Shown piece by piece: positions 48,633-56,881 of a stretch of DNA of 64,000 nt. The notes beneath the pieces are model-generated. The model made no database searches. It had not been told where the DNA came from and saw only the letters and a program-made list of their open reading frames with translations. Both the position numbers and the translations under genes were made by a program. Each line of letters opens with the position of its first letter. The first letter of the stretch is position 1. Source of the DNA: Candidatus Hebobacterum abditum (lineage in GTDB: Bacteria; Armatimonadota; Hebobacteria; Hebobacterales; Hebobacteraceae). The stretch spans positions 1 through 64,000 of the forward strand of contig JALGXW010000016.1 in NCBI GenBank assembly GCA_029821875.1. Direction: 5' to 3'.

Positions 48633-50336
48633 CTAGCTCTCAGGGCCCGCGCTCGCCTGGATGTTCCCCCACACACGGGGTATCCGGTGGTTGGAGACCA
48701 GGACGAAGTCACCGCGGCGGGTCCACACGTGGAGCTCCGGGACTTCCTCGATCAGAGTGGGGACGAACTTCGCGTGTGTGAGGGCGGTGGCTGGGCTCGG
48801 CGAGGAGAGGAAGCGGGTCAGCTCTGCCACTTCCCACTCGCCGAGGTCCACGATCGGGCGGCGGGCGTAGAAGATGGTGGCATTGCGCTTGGCGTAGAAC
48901 ACGCCGAGTGGCTCATACTCGGGGAGCGCGGCGGCCGCGAACTGGGCGAGCTCCTTGCGCGGCTGGGCCTGGATCTGCGCCAGCCGCGGCTTGAACCAGC
49001 CGATGTGGGCCACGCCAGCGACGGCCATGGCCGCGACCAGCAGCGGGAACACCGCGCGCCGGCGCCCGGCCGCGGCGGCGACGGCCGTACCGATTGATCC
49101 GGCAGCGAGGGCCGCCAGCATGACTACCGGCGCGGCGCCGGGGGTCCAGGAGCCGTAGGATGCCGCGAGCCTATCCCTGACCCATGGCGGCATGGTCGCC
49201 GCGACGCCGGCCGCAAGGGCCCCCGCTGCCCCGATCACGGCGAGCAGGGAGAAGCCCGCGGCTGTGAGCGGCCTGCTGATAGCTCGTCTCTGGAGCCAGG
49301 CCACCGACCAGCCCGCGGTCATGATCGCCAGGGCGGGGAAGGCGGGCACGAGGTAGTGAGGAAGCTTCGCACCCGCGAAGGAGAAGGTCACGATCACTGT
49401 GAGTGCCCACCAGGCGGAGAACCTGAGAACGTGGTCGCGGGGCTGGCGGAAGGCATGTGCGAGTGCCGCAGGCAGGAGGGCCACCCACGGGTAGAACCCG
49501 ATCAGCAGGTTCTTCAGGTGTCCCCACCAGGGCTCATCACGGGCCAGCTCCCCTTGCAGGTGGCCGAAGTGCTCTCGCAGCAGGAACGTCTGGACGAATC
49601 CCGGCTCGCGCAGACTTTCGTAGACGTACCAGGGCGCGGCGACGGCGAGCATGAGAGCAATGCCCGGAAGCAGTCGGGCCTCCGCAAGTGTCGATCGCAG
49701 CCGCCCCGCGCCAAGCAGATAGGCGATGAGTCCAAGGATGACGAGTCCGGTGGCGACAGGGCCCTTGGCCAGCAGCGCAACGCCCAGCAGCGCGTAGGCC
49801 GGCAGATAGAGCACAGGCTTGCGGCTCGGGTGGGCGCGCATGGCAAGGAAGAACAGGAACATGGCGAGCGCCAGCGCGGCCGTCAGCGGCATGTCAATCA
49901 TGGCCTCTCGGCCCGTGTCGATCCACACATAGCAGAGCGCAAGCATGAGCCCGGCTAAGAGGCCGGCGGTCCGGCTCAGCGTACGAGCCGCGAACCAGTA
50001 GGTGACTAAAACGATAAGCGTCGCGAAAAAGGCGGACACCGACCGAGCGGCGAATTCGGTGATGCCGAACAGGCGGAAGGCGGCTGCGATGAGCCAGTAG
50101 ATGAGGATTGGCTTCAGCAGGAACGGCTTTCCGTTGAAGTACGGTGTGCCGAGGTCGCCGCGCGCGAGCATTTCGCGGGCGCCCTCTGCATAGTAGGCTT
50201 CATCGAAGTCGTCGAGCGGTGTCACACCGAGTCGCCAGAAGAAGAGCACAGCGCAGAGAGCTAGCAGGAGCAGCGGGTACCAGAGGTCCCGCCGATCACG
50301 CTCGCGAGGGCCGGCCGGTTTCGAAGTTGCGTTCAT
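48633..50336 (-). CDS. GT39-like membrane glycosyltransferase
   Basis: 567 residues from ATG 50336 (an upstream ATG 50348 is also possible). About 11 to 12 membrane helices. The first lumenal loop has GVTPLDDFDEAYYAEGAREML with the acidic DDFDE motif typical of ArnT/PMT-type GT-C enzymes, followed by YFNGKPFLLKPILIYWLIA and AKLPHYLVPAFPALA. These enzymes move a sugar from a polyprenyl phosphate to a lipid or protein outside the cytoplasm. It starts head to head with a GT2 fusion that could make the polyprenyl-sugar donor. Confidence 0.85.
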   Translation of the reverse strand: MNATSKPAGPRERDRRDLWYPLLLLALCAVLFFWRLGVTPLDDFDEAYYAEGAREMLARGDLGTPYFNGKPFLLKPILIYWLIAAAFRLFGITEFAARSVSAFFATLIVLVTYWFAARTLSRTAGLLAGLMLALCYVWIDTGREAMIDMPLTAALALAMFLFFLAMRAHPSRKPVLYLPAYALLGVALLAKGPVATGLVILGLIAYLLGAGRLRSTLAEARLLPGIALMLAVAAPWYVYESLREPGFVQTFLLREHFGHLQGELARDEPWWGHLKNLLIGFYPWVALLPAALAHAFRQPRDHVLRFSAWWALTVIVTFSFAGAKLPHYLVPAFPALAIMTAGWSVAWLQRRAISRPLTAAGFSLLAVIGAAGALAAGVAATMPPWVRDRLAASYGSWTPGAAPVVMLAALAAGSIGTAVAAAAGRRRAVFPLLVAAMAVAGVAHIGWFKPRLAQIQAQPRKELAQFAAAALPEYEPLGVFYAKRNATIFYARRPIVDLGEWEVAELTRFLSSPSPATALTHAKFVPTLIEEVPELHVWTRRGDFVLVSNHRIPRVWGNIQASAGPES

Positions 50337-50346
50337 GGCAGGCAAC

Positions 50347-51918
50347 ATGAGCCTCTCGTTCGTCTATCCAGTATACAACGAGATCGAGAATCTCCCGCAC
50401 TTGCTGCCCGAGACGCGGCGGATCGCTGAAGGCTTCACTTCCGATCTGGAAGTCGTGCTCGTCGACGACGGCAGCACCGATGGCAGCGGCGCCTTCATGG
50501 CCCGACTGGCCGACGAACATCCATGCATCGTGGCCGTCCATCACGCGCGCAACCGCGGGCTCGGCGCGGCGATCCGCACCGGACTATCCGCCGCGACGAA
50601 GGACCTAGTTCTCTACATGGACTCCGATTTCCCTGTAACTGTGGAGGAAGCCAGGGCCGCGCTCGCGAAGTTCTCCGATGAGGTCGATCTGCTGATCGGC
50701 TACCGGCTCGGCCGGGCCGAGGGGCCGCGCAGGGAGATCATGTCATGGACCTACAACCGGCTGATCCGGGTCGCCTTTGGGCTCAAGGTGAGGGATGTCA
50801 ACTTCGCCTTCAAGTTGATCCGCCGGTCTCTGCTCACCCAGATGCGGCTGCGGAGTGAGGGATCGTTCATCGATGCGGAGCTGCTGCTGGAGGCCGCTCG
50901 CCTCGGCGCGCGCGCGCGGGAGGTGGGCATTCACTACCATCCCCGGACCGCGGGGGTGTCGACGGCGGCCAGCACTCGCGTCGTGCTGCACATCTTCCGA
51001 GAGATGTGGCGCTACTGGCGAGGCCGCGGGGTTGGACGCTCGGGGCCGGCGCGCCTGATCGTCAACGCGGACGACTTCGGCCTGAGGAGAGAGATCGATC
51101 TCGGAGTGATCGAGGCCTTCGAGCGCGGCATCGTGACCAGCGCCAGCTTGATGGCGGCGGGTGCGAGCTTCGATCACGCGGTGGCGCTGGCCCGCTCGCG
51201 ACCGGCCTTGGACTTAGGCCTGCACCTCGTTCTGACCGAAGGCAGACCGGTGTCGGCCTGCCACCGGATTCCAGGCCTCGTGGACAGGCAGGGGCGGCTC
51301 CCGCCGACATGGGGGAGCTTCCTCAGGCGTTACGCAGCAGGCCGGGTCCGCGCGCCCGAGGTCGAGATCGAGCTGCGGGCCCAGATCGAGCGCGCACTCG
51401 CCACGGGCCTGCGGTTCTCCCACATCGACAGCCATCAGCACTTGCACATGCTCCCCCGCGTTCTGCCGGTGGTCATCGGGCTCGCAAGCGAGTACGGCAT
51501 CGCGGCCATCCGCTGCCCTCGGCAGTTGAGCTCCCCTGGCGCAGGCCGGGGCGCGGCCGGCGCGGTCGGACGTCGGGCCCAGCTGGGCGCCCTGCGCCTG
51601 CTCTGTCGTCTCGGCGAACGTTCGCTCCGGGGCAATGGTATCCTGACGGCCGATGAGTTCCGGGGTTTCACAGAAGCGGGACGCTGGCGCACCGATTCTC
51701 TGGTCAGCACAATAGAGGGGCTGGGGCCCGGCCTCACTGAGGTTGGCTGCCACCCCGGCGCGGACGATGCCGTGGACCGCGACCTCGGCTGGGGCTACCG
51801 CTGGGAGCAGGAGCTGGCTGCCCTGACGAGTCCTGAGGTGGCTGACGCCGTCACCCAGGGCGGCGTGGGCCTGACGACGTACCGCGACGCCCTGTCGCGG
51901 CAGGGGAAGTCGAGCTAA
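50347..51918 (+). CDS. GT2 glycosyltransferase fused to HpnK/YdjC deacetylase
   Basis: 523 residues from ATG 50347 (ATG 50335 also in frame). Residues about 1-220 are a GT-A fold of the dolichol-phosphate-mannose synthase type (SFVYPVYNEIENL, VVLVDDGSTDGS, DxD in LYMDSDF). From about 232 a YdjC/HpnK-like deacetylase begins: RLIVNADDFGLRREIDLGVIEAF, GLHLVLTEG and HIDSHQHLHMLPRVLPV, with Asp-Asp and His metal ligands. Together it could make and de-N-acetylate a lipid-linked sugar for the divergent GT39 enzyme. The fusion is clear because no stop or frameshift separates the halves. Confidence 0.88.
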   Translation: MSLSFVYPVYNEIENLPHLLPETRRIAEGFTSDLEVVLVDDGSTDGSGAFMARLADEHPCIVAVHHARNRGLGAAIRTGLSAATKDLVLYMDSDFPVTVEEARAALAKFSDEVDLLIGYRLGRAEGPRREIMSWTYNRLIRVAFGLKVRDVNFAFKLIRRSLLTQMRLRSEGSFIDAELLLEAARLGARAREVGIHYHPRTAGVSTAASTRVVLHIFREMWRYWRGRGVGRSGPARLIVNADDFGLRREIDLGVIEAFERGIVTSASLMAAGASFDHAVALARSRPALDLGLHLVLTEGRPVSACHRIPGLVDRQGRLPPTWGSFLRRYAAGRVRAPEVEIELRAQIERALATGLRFSHIDSHQHLHMLPRVLPVVIGLASEYGIAAIRCPRQLSSPGAGRGAAGAVGRRAQLGALRLLCRLGERSLRGNGILTADEFRGFTEAGRWRTDSLVSTIEGLGPGLTEVGCHPGADDAVDRDLGWGYRWEQELAALTSPEVADAVTQGGVGLTTYRDALSRQGKSS

Positions 51919-51934
51919 CGCGGAGAGCTGCGGT

Positions 51935-52306
51935 TCATGTCGGCCGGTTGTCCGCCCTGTACTGGCCGGGCGTGCAGCCGTAGCGGGCGACGAAGGCCCG
52001 GTGCATATGGCTGCCGTCCACGAAGCCGGCTCTCTGCGCAATCGCCTGAGTCGGGAGATCTGTGGACAGGAGCATCTCGGCCACGAAGCCGAGCCTCGAC
52101 CTTAGGCAGAATCTGCCGAAGCTCATCCCCATCGTGTCACGGAACACGAGGGAGAACTGGGCTCGCCCCAGGCCGCACCTGCTGGCCGCCTCGTCCACTG
52201 CGACCCGGCGCCGTCCGCGTAGAATGCCGATGGCAGGGCCGCAGACGTCCTGACTATATGGGTCCGGCCTGGTGGTGCAGCCGCCGCGGAAGTGGGGTAA
52301 GATAGC
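51935..52306 (-). pseudogene. AraC-type DNA-binding domain without a clear start
   Basis: The frame encodes a full AraC/XylS two-helix-turn-helix unit (AVDEAASRCGLGRAQFSLVFRDTMGMSFGRFCLRSRLGFVAEMLL in parts, then QAIAQRAGFVDGSHMHRAFVARYGCTPGQYR). No sensor domain precedes it, and upstream the frame runs antisense into the pilin-like gene with no ATG, GTG or TTG just before the domain. A GTG at 52198 would cut off the first helix. Most likely a truncated regulator remnant; a short protein with an unusual start is possible. The upper bound given is approximate. Confidence 0.5.
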
Positions 52307-52411
52307 TGAACGGAGGTGAGAACGTCTGCGCTCGTCGCCCGCAGACGCTGAGGGCGAGCAGCTCTCGGAAATGCTGCACCTCGAATCTCTGTGTGGAAGG
52401 GGAGACCGTCT

Positions 52412-53479
52412 GTGGGTACGCGGAGAGCACGAGGATTCACCCTGATTGAGCTGCTGGTCGTCATCGCGATCATCGGGATCTTGGCCGCGATGGTCTTTCC
52501 CGTGTTCTCCCGCGCGCGGGAGTCCGCGCGCAAGGCAGTCTGCCTGTCCAACGTGAAGAACGTTGCCCTCGCCTTTCAGATGTATCTGGCGGACAACAAC
52601 GACATCATGCCCCCCACCGAAACTAGGACCGAGATCCACGACTACTTCCTGGCGAAAGCAGGGGAGGATCGATACGGGGAGTGGTGTGTGTTCCAGAGCA
52701 ACCCCTACCTGCGACACCCGGTCATCCTGGACGAATACATGAAGAACCGTGACGTGTGGCGCTGCCCCAGCGGCAAGGTCGAAGGGGGGGCCACCTGGAT
52801 CATGCCCGGCGGCGACTGGTTCACCTACATGCTGGTATATGACGCTGAATGGGGACCTGGCGCATCCGACTCCGACGACTGGGTCGTCGGCCCCTGCTTC
52901 TGGTCCTGGCCGCCAGGATGGGGCGGCGATGTCACGGACTCCTACCTGCAGCGCCGGCTCGTCGTCTCTGAGCTTGGGACCGGGAGCGCCGCTGCCAAGG
53001 CCTTCGTCCAGACTGTAGGGACCCAGTGGACGGGGGGCATGAAGATGGTCGAGGTCGAGGACCCGGTCAACTTCGTCATCTGCGGCGACTCCGGCGTCTC
53101 GGCCGAGGACAGCAACGTCGGCATTGCTGCCTATCCCGACCTGTGCGCGCTAGAATGCGGCAACTGCGCCGGATGGGTCGACTGGGAGATCGCCGGCGGC
53201 GCTGATTGCTGCGGCGACGGCCCGTGGCAGTTGTATGCGCCCATCGACGGCTCCTTCCTGCGGGACCCGGAGTTGCGCAAGCCGTACACGCGCCACCTCG
53301 GTGGCGTGAACCTGGGCTTCCTCGACGGGCACGCGTCCTGGATCAACTCGACAGCGCTGATCAACAGAGTCGCCGAGGGCGATCTCGACGGCCTCGACAG
53401 TTGGGGACCGACCTCGGACGACAGGTCAGGTTGGGGCTACCCGTGCGGATTCCCGGAGACTGAGCCGGTTCTCTACTAG
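52412..53479 (+). CDS. Type IV pilin-like protein (DUF1559 type)
   Basis: 355 residues from GTG 52412 (GGGGAG upstream). The leader RRARG|FTLIELLVVIAIIGILAAMVFPVFSRARESAR is a class III/type IV pilin signal cut after Gly, with Glu5. The late block RHLGGVNLGFLDGHASWI is the H-x9-DG motif. Many cysteines in between suggest disulfides. It is anchored in the membrane or assembled as a pseudopilin, and is one of many paralogues expected in such genomes. A terminator follows at 53521. Confidence 0.9.
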   Translation: MGTRRARGFTLIELLVVIAIIGILAAMVFPVFSRARESARKAVCLSNVKNVALAFQMYLADNNDIMPPTETRTEIHDYFLAKAGEDRYGEWCVFQSNPYLRHPVILDEYMKNRDVWRCPSGKVEGGATWIMPGGDWFTYMLVYDAEWGPGASDSDDWVVGPCFWSWPPGWGGDVTDSYLQRRLVVSELGTGSAAAKAFVQTVGTQWTGGMKMVEVEDPVNFVICGDSGVSAEDSNVGIAAYPDLCALECGNCAGWVDWEIAGGADCCGDGPWQLYAPIDGSFLRDPELRKPYTRHLGGVNLGFLDGHASWINSTALINRVAEGDLDGLDSWGPTSDDRSGWGYPCGFPETEPVLY

Positions 53480-53818
53480 ACTATCGGGAGGCATCAGGCC
53501 TCTCCGACGGACATTCGAGTGCACGGAGCGCCCGGCCGGGCGCTCCGTGTCTTCTTGTCGCCGCCTTGCCGCTGGCCCAGTGCGGTGCCGGCGCTGAGCA
53601 TCCTGGGCGCCATGGTGCGTTCCTGGCACACAGCGCGTCACTCTGTGACGCCGGCGGAACAGATGCATCGCCACAGGAGGCCGCAGTCTATGGTATGAGA
53701 CGGCGGCGGTCACCACCACCAACTCAATCAGCGTGGCCACCACCAAGGCAGCTCTGGAGGCGATTCGACATCGCCCAGGGCTGTTTTCGTTCGTGGTCTC
53801 AGGCTGGCTCCTGGAAGC
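53480..53818. other. Intergenic region after the pilin-like gene
   Basis: 339 bases. It holds the terminator at 53521-53560 and a second 7-bp hairpin with a 3-nt loop at 53635-53651. No coding sequence is supported. Confidence 0.5.
53521..53560 (+). terminator. Palindromic terminator after the pilin-like gene
   Basis: Bases 53523-53548 are a perfect 26-bp palindrome (13-bp arms), extended by one more C-G pair, followed by GTCTTCTTGTC as a T-rich tail. Confidence 0.7.
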
Positions 53819-54763
53819 TCAACGCGCCTTCCGGCTGCTCGGCGACCGCGGTGACGGCTCCTTCAGCCCCTCGGGGAAGAGCCACCACCAGCTCAGTGGG
53901 ATGATGACGGGCGCATAAGGAAGGAACAGCCGGACCTCGTTGACCATGGCCACAACGTAGTGCAATGCCACGTACGGCGGAAGCAGCCACAGGGCCCGCC
54001 GTAAGAGGATTGGCGCCTGTCGTGCGCCGATAACGGCGACTACCCACAGCACGCCGAAGAGAAGCACGACCGAGACTGTCGGGCCCCAGGAGGCGACATT
54101 GATCTCCCACATCAGGACATCGCAGTAGTAGTCACGCCTGCCGTATAGGCTGAGAAGGCCGAAGTAGACTGCCCCCCAGGCGACGCCGAGCGCCGCGGCG
54201 CGGCCAAGCACCTGCTTTGCCGGTCGTTGCCCCCACCGCGCGAGCAGGTAGACAGCGGGTATCAGCGCAGTGGCCTCTCTGTTCAGCGTGCCGATTGCCA
54301 CCAGTGGGAGGAGCGTCGAGTCGCGATCTTCGGCCATGGCCCAGAACGCCAGCACGAAGACCAGCAAGTTGATGGGGTCGCTCTCCTGGACGACGCGGAG
54401 GTACGTGAAGGGGAGAATTGCCGCCAGCGCGAGGGCTCCTGCCGCGGCGGCCGCCGGTCTGAACCAGACACGCATGTATCGATCGAAGAAGTAAAGGGCG
54501 AGGCCCGTGGCAAGCGCGCGCAGGAGCATGTAGGTCAGGAACACGTCGTTGCGAGGAAGTAGCTGCCGGAGACCCTCGGCGAGCCACGGCGCCAGCGGCC
54601 GATACTGGTTCGGCGCGGGTGCCTGGCCTGTAATCATCTCGACATGCCAGGCCGGGAGCGCGGGCAGATTCGCGACGCGCACCCAGATGAGGGCGCTGGC
54701 CAGTCCCAGACCGAGGTACAGGAGTAGCAGTGCGGTTTGCCGGGAGGCGAGCTCGGTTCGCAT
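53819..54763 (-). CDS. Multi-pass membrane protein, possibly GT-C type
   Basis: 314 residues from ATG 54763. About eight membrane helices with polar loops (QAPAPNQYRPLAPWLAEGLRQL, TYLRVVQESDPINLL, TLNREATALIPAVYLLARW). The NREATAL box and overall helix pattern resemble DUF2029-like or mannosyltransferase membrane enzymes, but the acidic catalytic loop of classical GT-C enzymes is not obvious. The frame is open for another 248 codons upstream, antisense to and inside the next gene, which I do not count. Confidence 0.65.
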   Translation of the reverse strand: MRTELASRQTALLLLYLGLGLASALIWVRVANLPALPAWHVEMITGQAPAPNQYRPLAPWLAEGLRQLLPRNDVFLTYMLLRALATGLALYFFDRYMRVWFRPAAAAAGALALAAILPFTYLRVVQESDPINLLVFVLAFWAMAEDRDSTLLPLVAIGTLNREATALIPAVYLLARWGQRPAKQVLGRAAALGVAWGAVYFGLLSLYGRRDYYCDVLMWEINVASWGPTVSVVLLFGVLWVVAVIGARQAPILLRRALWLLPPYVALHYVVAMVNEVRLFLPYAPVIIPLSWWWLFPEGLKEPSPRSPSSRKAR

Positions 54764-54825
54764 GGGCAGTGTCGCTGGCTTGGTAGTTCCGCCTGCGGCT
54801 CGCCATCCCTGCAGGAGCTCGCCGC

Positions 54826-56730
54826 CTAGGTTGCTACCCCCGCCTCCGCGGCCTCCTCGACGCGCGGCCAGCCCCTGACACAGCGGCGGACGGCCGCGAC
54901 ACTGAGCAGCGCGAATGGCAGGAGTGCCAGCTCCAACCACCAGAGATTCACACTCTCCATCAATCCGCCGACGTGCACGTATCCGGTAATCGCATCGAGC
55001 CCGGTCAATATCAAGAACCCATACCAGAACAGCGACCGTCGGCCGCTGACAACCGCGAGCAGGACCAGCACCCGCGAGCCCGTGTGGCAGAGGATGGCGA
55101 TCGCCCGCTCGGCCGGCCCAATGAGCCACAGCGCCGAAGTTGCGCCCGTAGCGGCGAGATCTTCGCTCAGGGCCTCCATGCCCGGGGTGTTCAGCATCAG
55201 GGCGAGCGCCCCTGCGGACCCCCCGGCGCCCAGCAGTATCGCCTCGATTGCACCCGCGCCGACGCCCACTGCCACGGCCCGCGCCGCAGTCCGCGACAGC
55301 TTCCGCCAGATGAGCGCTGCAGCCAGCGTTACCCCGATCTCGAAGATGCCGGTCAACCCGCCGACGTAGAGTGACCCGGCGATGAGATATCCGAGGCGCG
55401 GCACGGAGTTCTCCAGAAACGCCAGCACGGATCCATGGGGACCCGCTGCCCAGGCTGCCTTCAGCGCTACGCCGGCAATCCAGATGGCCGCGCCGGCGAA
55501 GAACCATCGCATGGGCACGGCCCAGACGAGTCGGGTCACGACTACAAAGGCGAGTGCGAGAAGCACCATCAGTGTGCCCGACACCAGAAGGGAGCGGACC
55601 ACCCCCGGCGGGACAGTGGGCGGCGGCTTTGGCTTGCTCGGCTCAACATACTCTTGGAAGAAGGCCACTATTCTTGCTGCGAACGAATCGAGCGTCGGAT
55701 ACTCGTCGCGGCTCGCCTCGTATTCCTCGAACAGCTCCGAGAGCGGCTCGATCCACAGGAACCCCCTGTCGCGATCCTGGCGCGTCTGCTGTCTGGCTGC
55801 GGCTTCGCCCTCGTGTGTGGCAAGATAGCGGATGACGCTCGCCCGCACCAGGGATTCGCGCATCATCGTCTCCCAGGCTCCGTAGGCGTTGCGCCGCATC
55901 TGCATCTCGACCCGAGCGAAGAGCTTCTTAGCAGGTCCCTCGAGTTCGGCGGCGTGCCGGTCGGCGACCGGGTTGGCATAGGAATGGCAGAACTCGTGGA
56001 TGATCGTTGGAATGACGGCTCTGCTGAAGGCCGGAGAGCCATCTTCACGCTGTCCCGGCACGCCAAGGATGCAGTAGATCTCGGTGACAGCATGGCCGGG
56101 GAACCTAGGGCCGTAGTTGTGGGCCCCGTTCAGCAGGCTCGGCACGAGGCGGAACTCGTCTCGCTTCCCCTCTCCGAAGAAGCTCTCGAACCAGCCGAGG
56201 TCAACTGCGTCGGCCAACACCGACTCCAGTTCCCGGGCCGCGCCCCGATGCACCGGCTCGTGAGCATCGAAGAACCCCCAGAAGTCGCTCTCGTCCACGA
56301 AGCTGCGCAGCTTCTCGAGGAAATCCGTCACGTCCTCCGGCTGCCAGCGCTGGTCGAGGGTGGCCGGCCAGGGCTCCAGCGGAACGCGCAGTTGAAGGCT
56401 GCGGTCGTCCGTGAGATGCACGGCCAGGCTCATCGGCGCGTCGAACGATACGCCATGCTCCGCTCGCAGGCGTCGGGCCGTGGTGACGGCCGGGTGGCCC
56501 TGGACCGACTCGAAGTGCTGCTGGACTTCGCTCTCGTAGCTCGGCACGCGGCACATGTTGTACTCGGGGTTGCCGGCAAGGTGGAAGATGGTGCTGATGA
56601 GTTCGATTCGCGGATCGACGCGGATGGACAGCGACGGACGCTGGCCTTCCTGCTCGGCAGCCCGAGTGTGGGACGCCAGACACGCGAGCAACGCCGCAAC
56701 GCAGCACGCAGCTATCCGAAGACGTGGCAT
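54826..56730 (-). CDS. DUF4932-like metallopeptidase fused to a YhfC-like intramembrane protease
   Basis: 634 residues. Signal peptide at 1-24 (ACCVAALLACLASHTRA). The outer domain (about 30-365) resembles DUF4932: IELISTIFHLAGNPEYNMCRVPSYESEVQQHF in parts, and the zinc motif HEFCH at 245-249. A proline-rich linker (SKPKPPPTVPPG) leads to about eight membrane helices at 378-615. These resemble YhfC-type glutamic intramembrane proteases: GAGAIEAILLG with Glu496 and ERAIAILCHTGSRVLVLL with Glu541 and His549. The usual third-motif His is not seen; LTGLDAITGY (Asp579) stands there. One uninterrupted frame. The domain calls are by motif and are less sure for the membrane part. Confidence 0.6.
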   Translation of the reverse strand: MPRLRIAACCVAALLACLASHTRAAEQEGQRPSLSIRVDPRIELISTIFHLAGNPEYNMCRVPSYESEVQQHFESVQGHPAVTTARRLRAEHGVSFDAPMSLAVHLTDDRSLQLRVPLEPWPATLDQRWQPEDVTDFLEKLRSFVDESDFWGFFDAHEPVHRGAARELESVLADAVDLGWFESFFGEGKRDEFRLVPSLLNGAHNYGPRFPGHAVTEIYCILGVPGQREDGSPAFSRAVIPTIIHEFCHSYANPVADRHAAELEGPAKKLFARVEMQMRRNAYGAWETMMRESLVRASVIRYLATHEGEAAARQQTRQDRDRGFLWIEPLSELFEEYEASRDEYPTLDSFAARIVAFFQEYVEPSKPKPPPTVPPGVVRSLLVSGTLMVLLALAFVVVTRLVWAVPMRWFFAGAAIWIAGVALKAAWAAGPHGSVLAFLENSVPRLGYLIAGSLYVGGLTGIFEIGVTLAAALIWRKLSRTAARAVAVGVGAGAIEAILLGAGGSAGALALMLNTPGMEALSEDLAATGATSALWLIGPAERAIAILCHTGSRVLVLLAVVSGRRSLFWYGFLILTGLDAITGYVHVGGLMESVNLWWLELALLPFALLSVAAVRRCVRGWPRVEEAAEAGVAT

Positions 56731-56881
56731 GGTTGCCCCCCGGCGGCATGCAGGAACACGCCTGTCGGTGACGCATCGCCGGATGCCGCTTCAAGCCTGT
56801 TCGGCAACCAAGTCGGCTGCACCTCTGCTGGGAAGCGTCCCCGAAGGAGGCGCGTATGGCCGCGGTGAAGACGCGTAGGCC

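Noticed and set aside
53733-53918. A small plus-strand frame of 61 codons after the pilin-like gene
   Set aside because: It runs into the 3' end of the minus-strand membrane gene, has no Shine-Dalgarno site and no recognisable feature.
54764-55507. N-terminal extension of the GT-C-like gene
   Set aside because: The added 248 codons are Arg/Gly-rich, lie within the well-supported protease-fusion gene in another frame, and break the membrane protein pattern.
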